A stretch of 64,000 bases of DNA from Myxococcales bacterium (GCA_022184915.1 JAGTJU010000004.1:480057-544056), one strand, 5' to 3'. Counted from the stretch's first letter, positions 1 through 7,975 are shown. Program-made: numbers and translations. Notes: generated by a model not told the origin, from the sequence alone.

Positions 1-1
1 T

Positions 2-307
2 GATGAGGAGTCTTCACAAGACGGCGGCAGCGACGTTGTCGACGCCGGGAACACAGGTGGTATGGCGGGTGCCACGGGGGGTGCGGGGGGAAGCCGCAGC
101 GGCGGGCAGGGGGGAGGCACCGGGGGCGCTGGAGGCCAGGCGACGGGCGGTGCCGGTGGCAGTGTGGGTGGCGCCGGTGGCGGTGTGGGAACCACGGGGG
201 GCAGTACCGGGGGCACGGGGGGCAGTGCGGGCGGCACGGGGGGGAACCCGGGGACGGGCGGAAACGTGCTCCTGCCTCTTTACGGGGCACCCCCGAACGC
301 TCCGTAG
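2..307 (+). CDS. C-terminal end of a glycine-rich repeat protein (partial)
   Basis: The frame is open from the left edge and ends at TAG, so only the C-terminal ~101 residues are visible. It starts with an acidic stretch (DEESSQDGGSDVVDAG). From about residue 18 to 90 it is almost pure Gly/Thr/Ala in GGxGG and TGG units. It ends in a short hydrophobic tail, LLPLYGAPPNAP. Such low-complexity Gly linkers followed by a YGAPP-type tail are common at the ends of secreted or lipoprotein-type proteins of myxobacteria (family knowledge from memory). The start, any signal peptide and any functional domain lie outside the window, so no function can be given. Confidence 0.6.
   Translation, partial: DEESSQDGGSDVVDAGNTGGMAGATGGAGGSRSGGQGGGTGGAGGQATGGAGGSVGGAGGGVGTTGGSTGGTGGSAGGTGGNPGTGGNVLLPLYGAPPNAP
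62..285 (+). repeat. GGxGG-coding low-complexity repeat
   Basis: A run of short degenerate GGN-rich codon repeats (ggcaccgggggc, ggcagtgcgggc and similar) encodes the Gly-rich region of the partial gene. Units are not exact, and there are no spacers of constant length. It is a coding low-complexity tract, not a CRISPR or VNTR of fixed unit. Confidence 0.6.
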
Positions 308-403
308 TGCGCACGGCGTGGCCGCGCCGATTCGCGACGCGGCCCTGGGATGTGCGCTGCGCACGTCCAGAAAAACTGCACCTGCGCACGAAAGCGGCCG
401 AGG

Positions 404-428
404 GCGCGTCAGCAAAGACGCGCGCTTT
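404..428. terminator. Hairpin between two convergent genes, terminator-like
   Basis: GCGCGTC (404-410) and GACGCGC (417-423) form a perfect 7-bp stem with a 6-base loop. On the + strand it is followed by GCTTTGT, a weak T-rich tail. It sits between the + strand glycine-rich gene ending at 307 and a small - strand gene ending at 444, where a shared terminator is expected. The T tract is short, so the call is tentative. Confidence 0.35.
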
Positions 429-443
429 GTCGCCAGGGTCGCC

Positions 444-596
444 TCAGGCCGTGAGAAGGCCTTCCACGGTGGAAGCGAAATGCGCGGCGCTCGCCGCGTC
501 CACGAAGATCTCGTTGCGCGCGTGGGGATGACGTTCGTAGAAGCGCTCGAGGGCGCGTAGATGGCGCTCGGTGGGGCCACCCCAGCTCACCTGCAT
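444..596 (-). CDS. Small hypothetical protein, 50 aa
   Basis: ATG at 596 opens a 50-codon frame ending in TGA. An in-frame stop lies four codons upstream of the ATG, so it cannot be the tail of a longer open frame. The product is mixed and protein-like (it contains FYERHPHARNEIF and ends in STVEGLLTA), unlike the Arg/Pro-rich noise of shadow frames. An imperfect inverted repeat lies directly upstream (601-622) and a hairpin follows the gene. I do not recognise the family. It could be a real small protein or the surviving end of a decayed gene. Confidence 0.4.
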   Translation of the reverse strand: MQVSWGGPTERHLRALERFYERHPHARNEIFVDAASAAHFASTVEGLLTA

Positions 597-600
597 GGGG

Positions 601-647
601 ATTGACGACTATGGTCGACAATGCCGTGATTGTCTATCATGGGCGAC
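601..647. promoter_or_regulatory. Paired operator-like repeats upstream of the 50-aa gene
   Basis: 601-622 is an imperfect 22-bp inverted repeat with arms ATTG(A/T)CGAC and GTCG(A/T)CAAT around a short centre. 629-647 (ATTGTCTATCATGGGCGAC) repeats 601-619 in direct orientation at 14 of 19 positions, 28 bases further on. The region is AT-richer than its surroundings and contains no gene. A dimeric regulator binding two sites is the simplest reading. The gene-free stretch 597-753 otherwise shows nothing I can name. Confidence 0.4.
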
Positions 648-753
648 GGTGTGACGTATCATCTCGAAATTACGAAAGTATTTTTGGCGAAGAGGCGACG
701 GAGCCGCCCGGGGTCACGGAGGGTCACCTCTCATCGGGCGGTGAGCCGGACCT

Positions 754-2079
754 TCAGCGAAACGACACGATCCGTCCAGAAGGGGCGCCAAGAAGCTCAC
801 CGTCTTGCATCACCAGGCGGCCCGATACGATCGTCGCCACCGGCCAGCCCGTGACTGTCATGCCGTCAAAAGGTGTGAAGCCGCAGCGAGACGCCATCTG
901 TGCGTTTTCGATGCGCCTGCGGGCGCCCAGATCGACGAGGGTGAGATCCGCATCGTGACCAGGCGCCAGGACCCCCTTCGTCGTGGCCCCGTAAAGACGG
1001 GCGGGACCCGCGCACACGAGCTCCACCAGGCGTTCGAGCGAGAGCCGTCCCGCCGCCACGTGGTCGAGCATGAGAGCAAGCAGGGTCTGAACCCCCGGCA
1101 TGCCCGAAGGGCTGTCGGGGTAGGGACGTTGTTTCTCTTGCCAGGTGTGTGGGGCGTGATCGGAGCCAATGGCGTCGACCAGGCCAGACGTCACTGCGTG
1201 CCAGAGCGCCTGCCGATGGCGATCCTCGCGAAGGGGAGGGTTCATTTGCGCCAAGGTGCCAAGTCGCTCGTAGCATTCCGGTGCGCTCAGCGTCAGGTGT
1301 TGGGGCGTGACCTCGACGGTCGCGAGGTCGCGGTGCGCTTGCAGGAGCGAAATCTCTTCGGCCGTGGTCACGTGAAGGATGTGCAGAGGCCGCGCGGCCC
1401 TGCGGGCCACGGTCAAGGCCCGCTGGGTGGCCCGCAGAGCCGATTCTTCATCGCGCCACAGCGGGTGCATGGACACGTGAGCGTTGCTTTGCCGCACCAG
1501 GTGCGCCCGCTCGCGCAATCTGGGTTCATCCTCTGCGTGTACGGCCACGCGGCGTCGGCCCGATCGCAGCACGTCCTGCAGTGTTTGGTCATCGGGCACC
1601 AAAAGGCTTCCCGTCGAGCTTCCCATGAACACCTTGACCCCCACACACCCTGGCAGCGTCTCGAGGGCACCCAGGGTGTGAGCGTTCTCGGAGGCCGCAC
1701 CGATGAAGAAGCCGATGTTGACATGAACCCGCCCGCAGCTGCGCGCGACCTTGTCCGTGAAGGCGTGGGCGTCGAGTGTGGCGGGCTGGGTGTTCGGCAT
1801 CTCGAACACCGTCGTCACACCGCCGAGAGCCGCCGCCGCGGTGCCGGTGGTGAGATCTTCCTTGTGTGAAAGTCCCGGTTCTCGAAAGTGCACCTGCGAG
1901 TCGATGACCCCGGGAAGCACGTAAAGGTTGCGAGCGTCGACGACCTGCCGGGCTTTCACGGAACCCAGCGCGCCCACGGCACTGATGCGGCCCGCTTGAG
2001 CGGCGACGTCGGCTTTGCTGCGACCGGAAGGGGAGACACAAGTCCCCCCGCGGATGAGAAGGTCCACGGCTTCGCTCAT
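754..2079 (-). CDS. pyrC: Dihydroorotase-family amidohydrolase, PyrC/PyrQ type, with altered metal ligand
   Basis: This 441-aa cyclic amidohydrolase should interconvert carbamoyl-aspartate and dihydroorotate in pyrimidine synthesis. Visible family motifs are PGVIDSQVHFREPG (about 56-69), GVKVFMG with Lys149, AVHAED (His181), HILHVTT (His233, His236) and GSDHAPHT (Asp307). The usual DxHxH metal motif reads D-S-Q-V-H, so the first His ligand is Gln62. ATG at 2079 overlaps the upstream stop by ATGA, implying translational coupling. A longer in-frame reading to 2409 is shadow of the upstream gene. The neighbours (TonB receptor, ZigA-like GTPase, DUF1826) match the Zur-regulated set that in Pseudomonas includes pyrQ. 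It may therefore be a zinc-sparing paralogue, not the main PyrC. Confidence 0.85.
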   Translation of the reverse strand: MSEAVDLLIRGGTCVSPSGRSKADVAAQAGRISAVGALGSVKARQVVDARNLYVLPGVIDSQVHFREPGLSHKEDLTTGTAAAALGGVTTVFEMPNTQPATLDAHAFTDKVARSCGRVHVNIGFFIGAASENAHTLGALETLPGCVGVKVFMGSSTGSLLVPDDQTLQDVLRSGRRRVAVHAEDEPRLRERAHLVRQSNAHVSMHPLWRDEESALRATQRALTVARRAARPLHILHVTTAEEISLLQAHRDLATVEVTPQHLTLSAPECYERLGTLAQMNPPLREDRHRQALWHAVTSGLVDAIGSDHAPHTWQEKQRPYPDSPSGMPGVQTLLALMLDHVAAGRLSLERLVELVCAGPARLYGATTKGVLAPGHDADLTLVDLGARRRIENAQMASRCGFTPFDGMTVTGWPVATIVSGRLVMQDGELLGAPSGRIVSFR

Positions 2080-3248
2080 GCCGCCTCTGCACGCACGATG
2101 CGTTCTCCCGCGGCACGGGCGCCCACGAGGTTGCGGGCGGTGGGTCCAAGCTCCAGTTCCGCGAGCGCGCCCGTGACGTGAAGCCGGCTGTGCCAGCGCA
2201 GCTGTGGGTCGACCACGGGATACCCGCAGGGCGCACAAGGAAGGTTCGCCGTTTTCACGAGCTGCTCGACGAGGGCGCTGCCGGGGCGTTCGGGGCGAAA
2301 CCCCGTGGCCAGGATGACGTGGTCGGTGGTGTGACTGAATGTGTCGGCCTTGAGCACGAGGCCCGTGGGTCCCTCGAGGTGCGCCGCTTGCACCTCTCCA
2401 CGTCGCCACAGGATTCGGCCCTCCTTCATTCCAGTGCGTAGGGCCTTGAGAACGTCGGTGGGCATCGAGCCCCTGTGCCGCGCCTCCCTGATCAATCGAC
2501 GCCGCTCGGCGAGATCAGGCTCTTTGCTGAAGCGAGACATGAACTTGGGGCCGATCCAGCCCGGGTCGCTGTCGAACTGATGCTCACGGAGGTCGTGGCG
2601 CGAGATGAGCGTAACGGGTGTGTGGCCCTCTCGTGCGAGGCGCATCGCGGTTTGTGCGGCCGTGATACCCCCGCCCACCACCGTGACCCGAAGCGCAGCC
2701 CCGGGGCCGGGTAGGGGATACGGGTCGCCGAAGACGTGAACGACCCGGCTAGGAGCCTGCTTCGCGAGCTGTAGCGCCCATGCGGGCCAGGCGGGCTGCT
2801 CGCAGGCAGAGAGGGCCAACACGGCCTTGCGCGCCCGCAGGGAACCAACGGTGGTGTGCACTTCCACCTCGTCGGCGCGAAGGTCGATGGCCTGCGCCCG
2901 GGCCACGACGTGGCAACTGGCCAGGTGCGCTCCGGCGATCACGGCCTCGCAGTGGCGGTTGAAGAGCTGCAAGGTGGGGCGTTCGTAGGGACCCAACAAG
3001 AGCTCTGCGCGGCGGCGACGGCCCACGTGGTTGCGCAGCGAGAAAGGCGAGATGTCGAGGTGATGTACGGCGGGCGAACGCAGGTGACGCATGCCCGTCC
3101 TCTCCGTGTTCGTCGTCCACCTTCGAAGCAGACGGGGTTCCGGGTCCACGATGCGCAGCTGAGAGGCCGGGATCCCCAGCTGAGAACGCAGGCGCGTGGC
3201 AATGTGAACGCCGTGGGGGCCGCCGCCGACGACGATCCAGTCGATCAT
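2076..3248 (-). CDS. FAD/NAD(P)-binding oxidoreductase
   Basis: This is a 390-aa two-dinucleotide-fold flavoprotein. The FAD motif GGGPHG follows the N-terminus at about residues 7-12, and a second Rossmann motif VVGGGITAAQ lies mid-protein. The ATG-type motif VILATGFRPE is near residue 320. This architecture is shared by class B flavin monooxygenases and SidA/PvdA-like N-hydroxylases, but the exact substrate cannot be read. It is co-transcribed with the dihydroorotase (4-base overlap) and lies after the receptor/PepSY genes, so a role in metallophore or metal handling is an inference. I chose ATG at 3248 because a promoter-like sequence lies just upstream. The alternative TTG at 3284 would fall inside its -35. 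Confidence 0.75.
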   Translation of the reverse strand: MIDWIVVGGGPHGVHIATRLRSQLGIPASQLRIVDPEPRLLRRWTTNTERTGMRHLRSPAVHHLDISPFSLRNHVGRRRRAELLLGPYERPTLQLFNRHCEAVIAGAHLASCHVVARAQAIDLRADEVEVHTTVGSLRARKAVLALSACEQPAWPAWALQLAKQAPSRVVHVFGDPYPLPGPGAALRVTVVGGGITAAQTAMRLAREGHTPVTLISRHDLREHQFDSDPGWIGPKFMSRFSKEPDLAERRRLIREARHRGSMPTDVLKALRTGMKEGRILWRRGEVQAAHLEGPTGLVLKADTFSHTTDHVILATGFRPERPGSALVEQLVKTANLPCAPCGYPVVDPQLRWHSRLHVTGALAELELGPTARNLVGARAAGERIVRAEAA

Positions 3249-3291
3249 GGGTACATATATATTGCCGGATGCATATGCAATCAAGATGCGA
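3249..3291 (-). promoter_or_regulatory. Promoter with candidate metalloregulator site A
   Basis: Reading on the - strand, TTGATT (3284-3279), a 17-base spacer and TATATA (3261-3256) form a promoter-like pair. Only 7 bases separate the -10 from ATG 3248, so the transcript would be nearly leaderless. Overlapping the -35, TGCA-ATCAAGA-TGCG (3276-3290, + strand) matches the site before the TonB receptor at 12 of 16 positions. The promoter lies in the 59-base gap after the PepSY gene, and would let the last two genes of the block be expressed separately. Confidence 0.5.
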
Positions 3292-3307
3292 CTTTAGAGA
3301 TCCGCAT

Positions 3308-4855
3308 TCACGATTCGCATCGTGCACGACCGGCCCGTGGCGCCCGCCGTCGCGCGCGGCGGAAGCCCCGGTGTCCGCGCCGCACCGCGAGCCATGTCCC
3401 CGTGGCAGCCAGCGCACCCCCTCCCACGCAGGCACCCACGATGACCGCCTGCCACAGCGCACGACGGGTGTAGAGCGCAGGAAGGTCGAAGCTGTGGAGC
3501 CCGTTGTAGAGCCAGCGCTCGAGACGCTTGCGCCGGCCCCAGCTGCTGACGTGCTGTCCCGTCCGTAAATCAAAGTATGACCAAGTGTCGGCAGGATCGG
3601 TGAACGTCACCCGCGCGACAGGCAAGGCGAGGTGCGGCTCGTCGTGGCGAGTGCGATGATAGGCGTCGGGCGCTGCGAGCAGGCTCACCCGTCCGGCGCG
3701 GAGGACTCGGCTCTGCAGCACCTCGTCGATCGCGAAATGACGTCGCGCAGTGCGTGTGTCGCCCTCCACGGCAGAGACGACGAGGCTGTCGCCCGAGCTT
3801 GACTCACATAGAAAGTAGGGTTGGCCTCCCACTCCCACGAGCCTCAGGCCCGCTACGGTCAGCTCTCGTCGACACGCCGTCAAAGCGCGCTCGGGCGGAA
3901 GGGTGGCTCGCGCCCAGGGGATGTGCTCGGCCTCCTCAAGAAGGCGAACGAGGGCCTCCGGGCGCGGCTCTTGACTCCACGAAAACGGATGCAACGAGAG
4001 CAAGCCGCTGGTCACGAACGTGAAGGAGAGCATTCCGAATGCCAGGCCCAGAAGATGGTGCCAACGAAAGAGGGTCTTGCGATAGGGAAGGGATGAGGCG
4101 CGTCCACCGCGACCCAGATACGGGTTCCACGGGCGCCAGAGCCAAATGCCCTGCAACAACCCCGAGACACAAACGATCATGCCCGCACCCGCCAACCACA
4201 TCACGACGTGCCGCCAGAGTCCGCGGAGGCGAACCAGACACGCAGGGTAGATCCAGTGGGGAATGGCGCCAGCCCACGCCCAGGTGCGTGAGGGCCACGT
4301 CGTGCGCTGAACCACCTCCCCCGAACGTGTGGACACGTAGACGTGGGTGCGCAAGCCGTCGTTGAAGGTGAGACGGACCAGGGGGAAATGTGGGCGTAAG
4401 CGGGGGGCAAGCGTCCACTGATCGGGTGTTTCGAGAACGCTTTGGGCTTCGAGGCGGGCTGGTTCCTCGCGCCAAGCGTTCGCCTGCTCGGCAGCCCAGG
4501 GAGCCAGGGGATCGAGTGGGTCCATGCGCAGACCTGAACGCGCGTCGTGCAAGCGAGACCCATGCGCTCCCTCGACCACCCAGGCGAAGCGCCCTTCGAT
4601 GCCTACCAGGCGCGCCGGTCCCCTCGCCGAGGCGGTCCCTAAAGGCAAGTCGGCCAAGGGCGGAAGGTCCCTCGAAAGCGAGAGGAGCGAACTGCGGGCG
4701 AGCTGCTCGGCCCTGCTGACCTCGGGATAACCGCGGAAGGTCATCACGATGCCGGATGCAAACCAGAGCAGGAACAGCACGCAGAAGGCGCTGCCCGTTG
4801 TGCGGTGTGCGCGCCTCAGACTGCGTGCGCCGAAGCGACCGAGACTGGACGTCAT
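3308..4855 (-). CDS. PepSY-associated TM helix protein (metal/ferric reductase-like)
   Basis: The 515-aa inner-membrane protein has four clear hydrophobic segments. They lie near residues 20-40 (FCVLFLLWFASGIVMTF), 210-235, 265-290 and 460-486, with large soluble loops of PepSY type between them. Relatives sit beside TonB receptors, and some take part in reductive release of metal from siderophores. Its start codon overlaps the receptor stop as TAATG, so it is surely translated with the receptor. It probably works at the inner membrane on the cargo the receptor imports. Which metal is handled is not visible, and the zinc assignment comes from the wider neighbourhood. Confidence 0.8.
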   Translation of the reverse strand: MTSSLGRFGARSLRRAHRTTGSAFCVLFLLWFASGIVMTFRGYPEVSRAEQLARSSLLSLSRDLPPLADLPLGTASARGPARLVGIEGRFAWVVEGAHGSRLHDARSGLRMDPLDPLAPWAAEQANAWREEPARLEAQSVLETPDQWTLAPRLRPHFPLVRLTFNDGLRTHVYVSTRSGEVVQRTTWPSRTWAWAGAIPHWIYPACLVRLRGLWRHVVMWLAGAGMIVCVSGLLQGIWLWRPWNPYLGRGGRASSLPYRKTLFRWHHLLGLAFGMLSFTFVTSGLLSLHPFSWSQEPRPEALVRLLEEAEHIPWARATLPPERALTACRRELTVAGLRLVGVGGQPYFLCESSSGDSLVVSAVEGDTRTARRHFAIDEVLQSRVLRAGRVSLLAAPDAYHRTRHDEPHLALPVARVTFTDPADTWSYFDLRTGQHVSSWGRRKRLERWLYNGLHSFDLPALYTRRALWQAVIVGACVGGGALAATGTWLAVRRGHRGFRRARRRAPRAGRARCES

Positions 4856-6987
4856 TAGAAGTGGAGCTGGAGCTGCAGGGACACGACGCGAGGGGGCCCG
4901 GGGGTAATCTGCCGATCGTAGATGGTGGCCACGAAGTACCGACCGCTGCTCGTGAGGATGTTCTGATCAAAGAGGTTGCGTACATTGAGTTGAACCCGCG
5001 CGGGGCCGCGTTCGTAGAACAACGTTGCGTCTGCGATGAAGAAACGGGGCATACGCACGTCGTTGTCGCGGCTCGTGTAGGCGTCGCCGCCCAGCCGGCC
5101 GCCCAGGCCCGCCCCGAATCCGAGACGGGTTCGGTACGTGCCCCAGAAGGTGGCCGTATGCTTCGGAACGTCGGGCAAGCGTTTATCCGCGTAGTTCGTC
5201 CCCTCGGATTCATAGCGGACGAAGCGCGCGTCTGTGTACGCATACCCGCCCAATACCTTGAACCTGCCCATGTGGAAAGCGAGATCCAGCTCGGCCCCGC
5301 GCGAGCGCGCATGACCGGCTTGATCGAATGTGGGCTCGCCCGTCGCGACAGTGGGCGGACGCACCACCACGAGGTTGCTCTTGCTGATCTGGAAAACGGC
5401 CAGATTCAAGCTGAGAAGACCTCGCCAGGGCTCGACACGCAGCCCCAGCTCTGCCTGACGACCCACTTCGGGCTTTACGTTGCCCGGGGTTGTGGGCAAC
5501 GTGGACGGCAAGGCAGCCTTGACGCTCGTGTTGAACGAGCCGTAGGCTGAGAGCCACTCCGAAGGCAGATACACCAGCCCCACCCTGTACGAAGGTGCAA
5601 AAAGGTCGTCCTCCCGCGGCTCGCCCCGCAGCATGCGTTCGCCCGTCGCGGGGTCCAGTGTGTCCCTCCGTGCGTATCGCGAAAAGGCATCCAGCCGGGC
5701 TCCCAGGGCCAGCCGCCAGTGATCGTGCAGGCGGGCCTGGTCCGAAAGGAACACTCCGTGCATCACCCGCCGATCCAAACCCTCGCGCAGGTAGGCGAAA
5801 TCGGGTGCCCCCTGGGTCTCCCTCGCTGTCAGCAAGTCCACTGGGGTCAGCTGGCCGAACCCCGAAGCGGATCGATTGCGAAAGAAGTTGAAGTCGTAGC
5901 CTCCCACCAGGGTGTGCTCGACCAAGGCCTGGCCTTGCCACCGCAGCTCGAGCTGATTGCCCATCATGGGGCGCATGTGATGGTTGAACCCGAAGGTCTC
6001 GCGCACGACTTGCCCTGGGTTCTCGGCGGCCACGGAAAGCGTCTCCGTGCTGAAGTAGGGCTCGCGCACTGATGAGATCGAGAAGCGCTCATGAAAGCTG
6101 AACGTGGGGCTGACCCGATACGAATAGGAAAGTTGGGCACGCAGATCCTCGTAGTTCAGGGCGTCGAAGGGGCTGTTGTAGCGATTGCTTACGTTCACCC
6201 CGCGGGAGAGCCCTCCCCCGGACACGGGAACGCCGGCGTCGGTGTTGAAGAAGCTCTTGAGAAACACGAGGCGCGCCGTGAAGCGGTGTGCATCTGCAGG
6301 CTGAAAATCAAGAGCAGCCGTGGCGCCTGCGTGCCGTTGCTCGAGCCCGCGGAAGTCTTCGCTGGAGCTGGTTTGCAGATCCAGCCGGTACAGTAGTTTC
6401 GACCCCAGCTGCGTAGCAACGGGTCCCGTGGCGCCGAGCCAGGCCAGCCGCTGATCGTAGTTTCCCATGCCGATGCCGGCCTGATAGCTCGCCAAAGCAG
6501 AGGGCTGCTTGCGGATGATGTTGATGACCCCGCCAAGCGCACTGACGCCGTAGAGAACGGATGCGGGGCCCTTGAGAACCTCGATACGGTCCAACCCTGC
6601 CATGGCCCCGATGGGTGCTTCCCCTCCCACCACAGGATGGCGCTCGTCCCGGAAGCCATCCTGCAGAATGAGAAAATCTGTACCACCGAAGCCCCGGATC
6701 GTGAGGTGATCGAATCCCCCGTAACGCAACGAGGGATTCACCCCCGCCACGTTCGACAATGCGTCCACAAATGTGGTCTGCCCCCGCTCCTGCACCGTTT
6801 GAGCGCTGACGTCGTTGATCGTTGCAGCAACCTCGCGCTTGGGAATGGGCATTCGGGTGGCCGTGGTCGGCGGCACCTCTTCCTCGATGATCATCGTCTC
6901 GGATTCGTCGAGAGGCATGCTTTGCGCCCATACATGGGTAGACGAAACGAGGAGTATGGTGGACAGAGACAACGTTGTTTTTCGCAT
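4855..6987 (-). CDS. TonB-dependent outer-membrane receptor
   Basis: This 710-aa FhuA/FpvA-type receptor has a signal peptide ending at VWA-Q. A TonB-box-like acidic segment (about 28-38) precedes the plug domain, which has TIRGFGGTDF, IEVLKGPASVLYG and GGVINI motifs (about 60-175). A 22-strand barrel follows and ends in LQLHF with the expected terminal Phe. The start at 6987 was preferred to 7065 because it gives a clean signal peptide and leaves the promoter and operator upstream. It heads a block with the PepSY gene. The ligand is probably a metal chelate. A zinc role (ZnuD-like) is inferred from the ZigA/PyrQ context, and iron remains the main alternative. Confidence 0.9.
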   Translation of the reverse strand: MRKTTLSLSTILLVSSTHVWAQSMPLDESETMIIEEEVPPTTATRMPIPKREVAATINDVSAQTVQERGQTTFVDALSNVAGVNPSLRYGGFDHLTIRGFGGTDFLILQDGFRDERHPVVGGEAPIGAMAGLDRIEVLKGPASVLYGVSALGGVINIIRKQPSALASYQAGIGMGNYDQRLAWLGATGPVATQLGSKLLYRLDLQTSSSEDFRGLEQRHAGATAALDFQPADAHRFTARLVFLKSFFNTDAGVPVSGGGLSRGVNVSNRYNSPFDALNYEDLRAQLSYSYRVSPTFSFHERFSISSVREPYFSTETLSVAAENPGQVVRETFGFNHHMRPMMGNQLELRWQGQALVEHTLVGGYDFNFFRNRSASGFGQLTPVDLLTARETQGAPDFAYLREGLDRRVMHGVFLSDQARLHDHWRLALGARLDAFSRYARRDTLDPATGERMLRGEPREDDLFAPSYRVGLVYLPSEWLSAYGSFNTSVKAALPSTLPTTPGNVKPEVGRQAELGLRVEPWRGLLSLNLAVFQISKSNLVVVRPPTVATGEPTFDQAGHARSRGAELDLAFHMGRFKVLGGYAYTDARFVRYESEGTNYADKRLPDVPKHTATFWGTYRTRLGFGAGLGGRLGGDAYTSRDNDVRMPRFFIADATLFYERGPARVQLNVRNLFDQNILTSSGRYFVATIYDRQITPGPPRVVSLQLQLHF

Positions 6988-7023
6988 GGCGCCCCGATCT
7001 GCATCGAAGTGGCCCCTGTCGTC

Positions 7024-7048
7024 AATATAAATTGCAATAGCGATGCAA
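7024..7048 (-). promoter_or_regulatory. Receptor promoter region with candidate operator site B
   Basis: TTGCA-ATAGCGA-TGCAA (7032-7048) is a 5-bp inverted repeat with a 7-base centre. On the - strand it sits immediately before a TATATT -10-like element (7029-7024), about 37 bases ahead of ATG 6987. A factor bound here would block the promoter. The same half-sites recur at 3276-3290 and 7960-7974. Confidence 0.5.
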
Positions 7049-7104
7049 AAACACAGTGAGTGCATGCTTTAATTGATTGCGCTTTTGGGGGCTGTCGACT
7101 AGGG

Positions 7105-7150
7105 TTCACGAGCGCCGGGCGGGAGGGGTGGGTCAGCCGAGGCTCGTGAA
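7105..7150. repeat. Nine-base inverted repeat between receptor and tonB
   Basis: TTCACGAGC (7105-7113) and GCTCGTGAA (7142-7150) are exact inverted copies with a 28-base loop. They lie in the divergent intergenic region just before the tonB start. This could be a second operator or an mRNA hairpin in the tonB leader. Confidence 0.3.
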
Positions 7151-7183
7151 AAGTCCGCGGCGGGGTGCAAGGGCCCGAACCCG

Positions 7184-7951
7184 GTGCGTTTTTCTTCTTT
7201 CGCACCCATGGCACCTCTTGCGCGTGCGCCCGTCTTTGCCAACGTCCTCCGGGCTCGGTCTGAAGCCTGGACGCCGCGGTGGCGGCGGCTTCTCATCTGG
7301 TGGGTGGTGATGGCTCTGCATGGCGGTGGGTTGTGGCTCGTGACGCTTCCCCGCGGCCCACGCGACGGTGATGAGAAGCCCCGCGTGAGGGTTTCTCTCT
7401 TCCTTCCTCGTCCACATGCGATTGCACAGGGGCAGTCCCCTCCGGTGCGCCAGGGCCGCCGCATCCCGAGAACCCGTTCACGTCCCACCGTGCTTCCCCG
7501 GGCCATGGAAACGCTGGTTCCGACCGATGCGGTGGCCTCCGCATCCGAAACAGAGCCCTCCTCGCCTCCGGGGGAGCCCCAGGGGGTAGGCAGCGAGGAG
7601 GCACCAGGTGGCCTCGAGTGTGGGGGGGGAGCGGAGCCGTCCGGGCCGCCGCTCGCGCCACCTCCCGACGTGGTTCCCGCATCCGTACTTGCAAAGCAGT
7701 GCGTGCGATGCACGCCCCCCAGCCTTCCTGCACACCACCGCCGTCCTGGTGTGGCGGTGTCGCTGGTGGTGCGGATGTGCTTGGACGAGACAGGGCGCCC
7801 GGTTCACGTGAGTCTCGTCGAGGGGCTTGCGCGTGATGCCAACGAGGCCGTGCTGTCGACCGTTCGCACGTGGCTCTACCGCCCCTACATGAGCCCACGC
7901 GGGCCGGCCCCCGTGTGCACCCGTTTGCGTTTTGTCTTCGTGGGTCGGTAG
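7184..7951 (+). CDS. tonB: Energy transducer TonB
   Basis: The 255-aa protein has one N-terminal membrane anchor (about residues 36-55, LLIWWVVMALHGGGLWLV). A Pro/Arg-rich periplasmic linker follows, then a C-terminal TonB fold (about 165-255) with the family's internal VSLVVRMCLDETGRPVHVSLVEG strand pattern, interrupted here for brevity. It would couple the proton motive force of ExbBD, not present here, to the divergent receptor. The linker/domain junction has CVRC followed by a HH pair, and further Cys residues occur in the C-terminal domain, which is unusual for TonB. GTG at 7184 or ATG at 7208 are both possible starts. It may share an operon with the zigA-like gene, although that gene has its own operator-like site. 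Confidence 0.8.
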   Translation: MRFSSFAPMAPLARAPVFANVLRARSEAWTPRWRRLLIWWVVMALHGGGLWLVTLPRGPRDGDEKPRVRVSLFLPRPHAIAQGQSPPVRQGRRIPRTRSRPTVLPRAMETLVPTDAVASASETEPSSPPGEPQGVGSEEAPGGLECGGGAEPSGPPLAPPPDVVPASVLAKQCVRCTPPSLPAHHRRPGVAVSLVVRMCLDETGRPVHVSLVEGLARDANEAVLSTVRTWLYRPYMSPRGPAPVCTRLRFVFVGR

Positions 7952-7958
7952 GGTGCTT

Positions 7959-7975
7959 ATGCATAGTAGTTGCAA
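7959..7975 (+). promoter_or_regulatory. Candidate operator site C before the ZigA-like gene
   Basis: ATGCATAGTAGTTGCAA has TGCA half-sites at 7960-7963 and 7971-7974, separated by 7 bases as in site B. Its reverse complement matches site B at 12 of 16 positions. It lies in the short gap after tonB, 24-33 bases before the GTPase start. No convincing -35/-10 pair could be placed. Confidence 0.45.

Noticed and set aside
62-290. Possible CRISPR or tandem repeat
   Set aside because: Units are coding GGN repeats with no constant repeat or unique spacers.
2080-2409. N-terminal extension of the dihydroorotase
   Set aside because: It overlaps the oxidoreductase gene in another frame, is Arg/Gly-rich, and the family start aligns at 2079.
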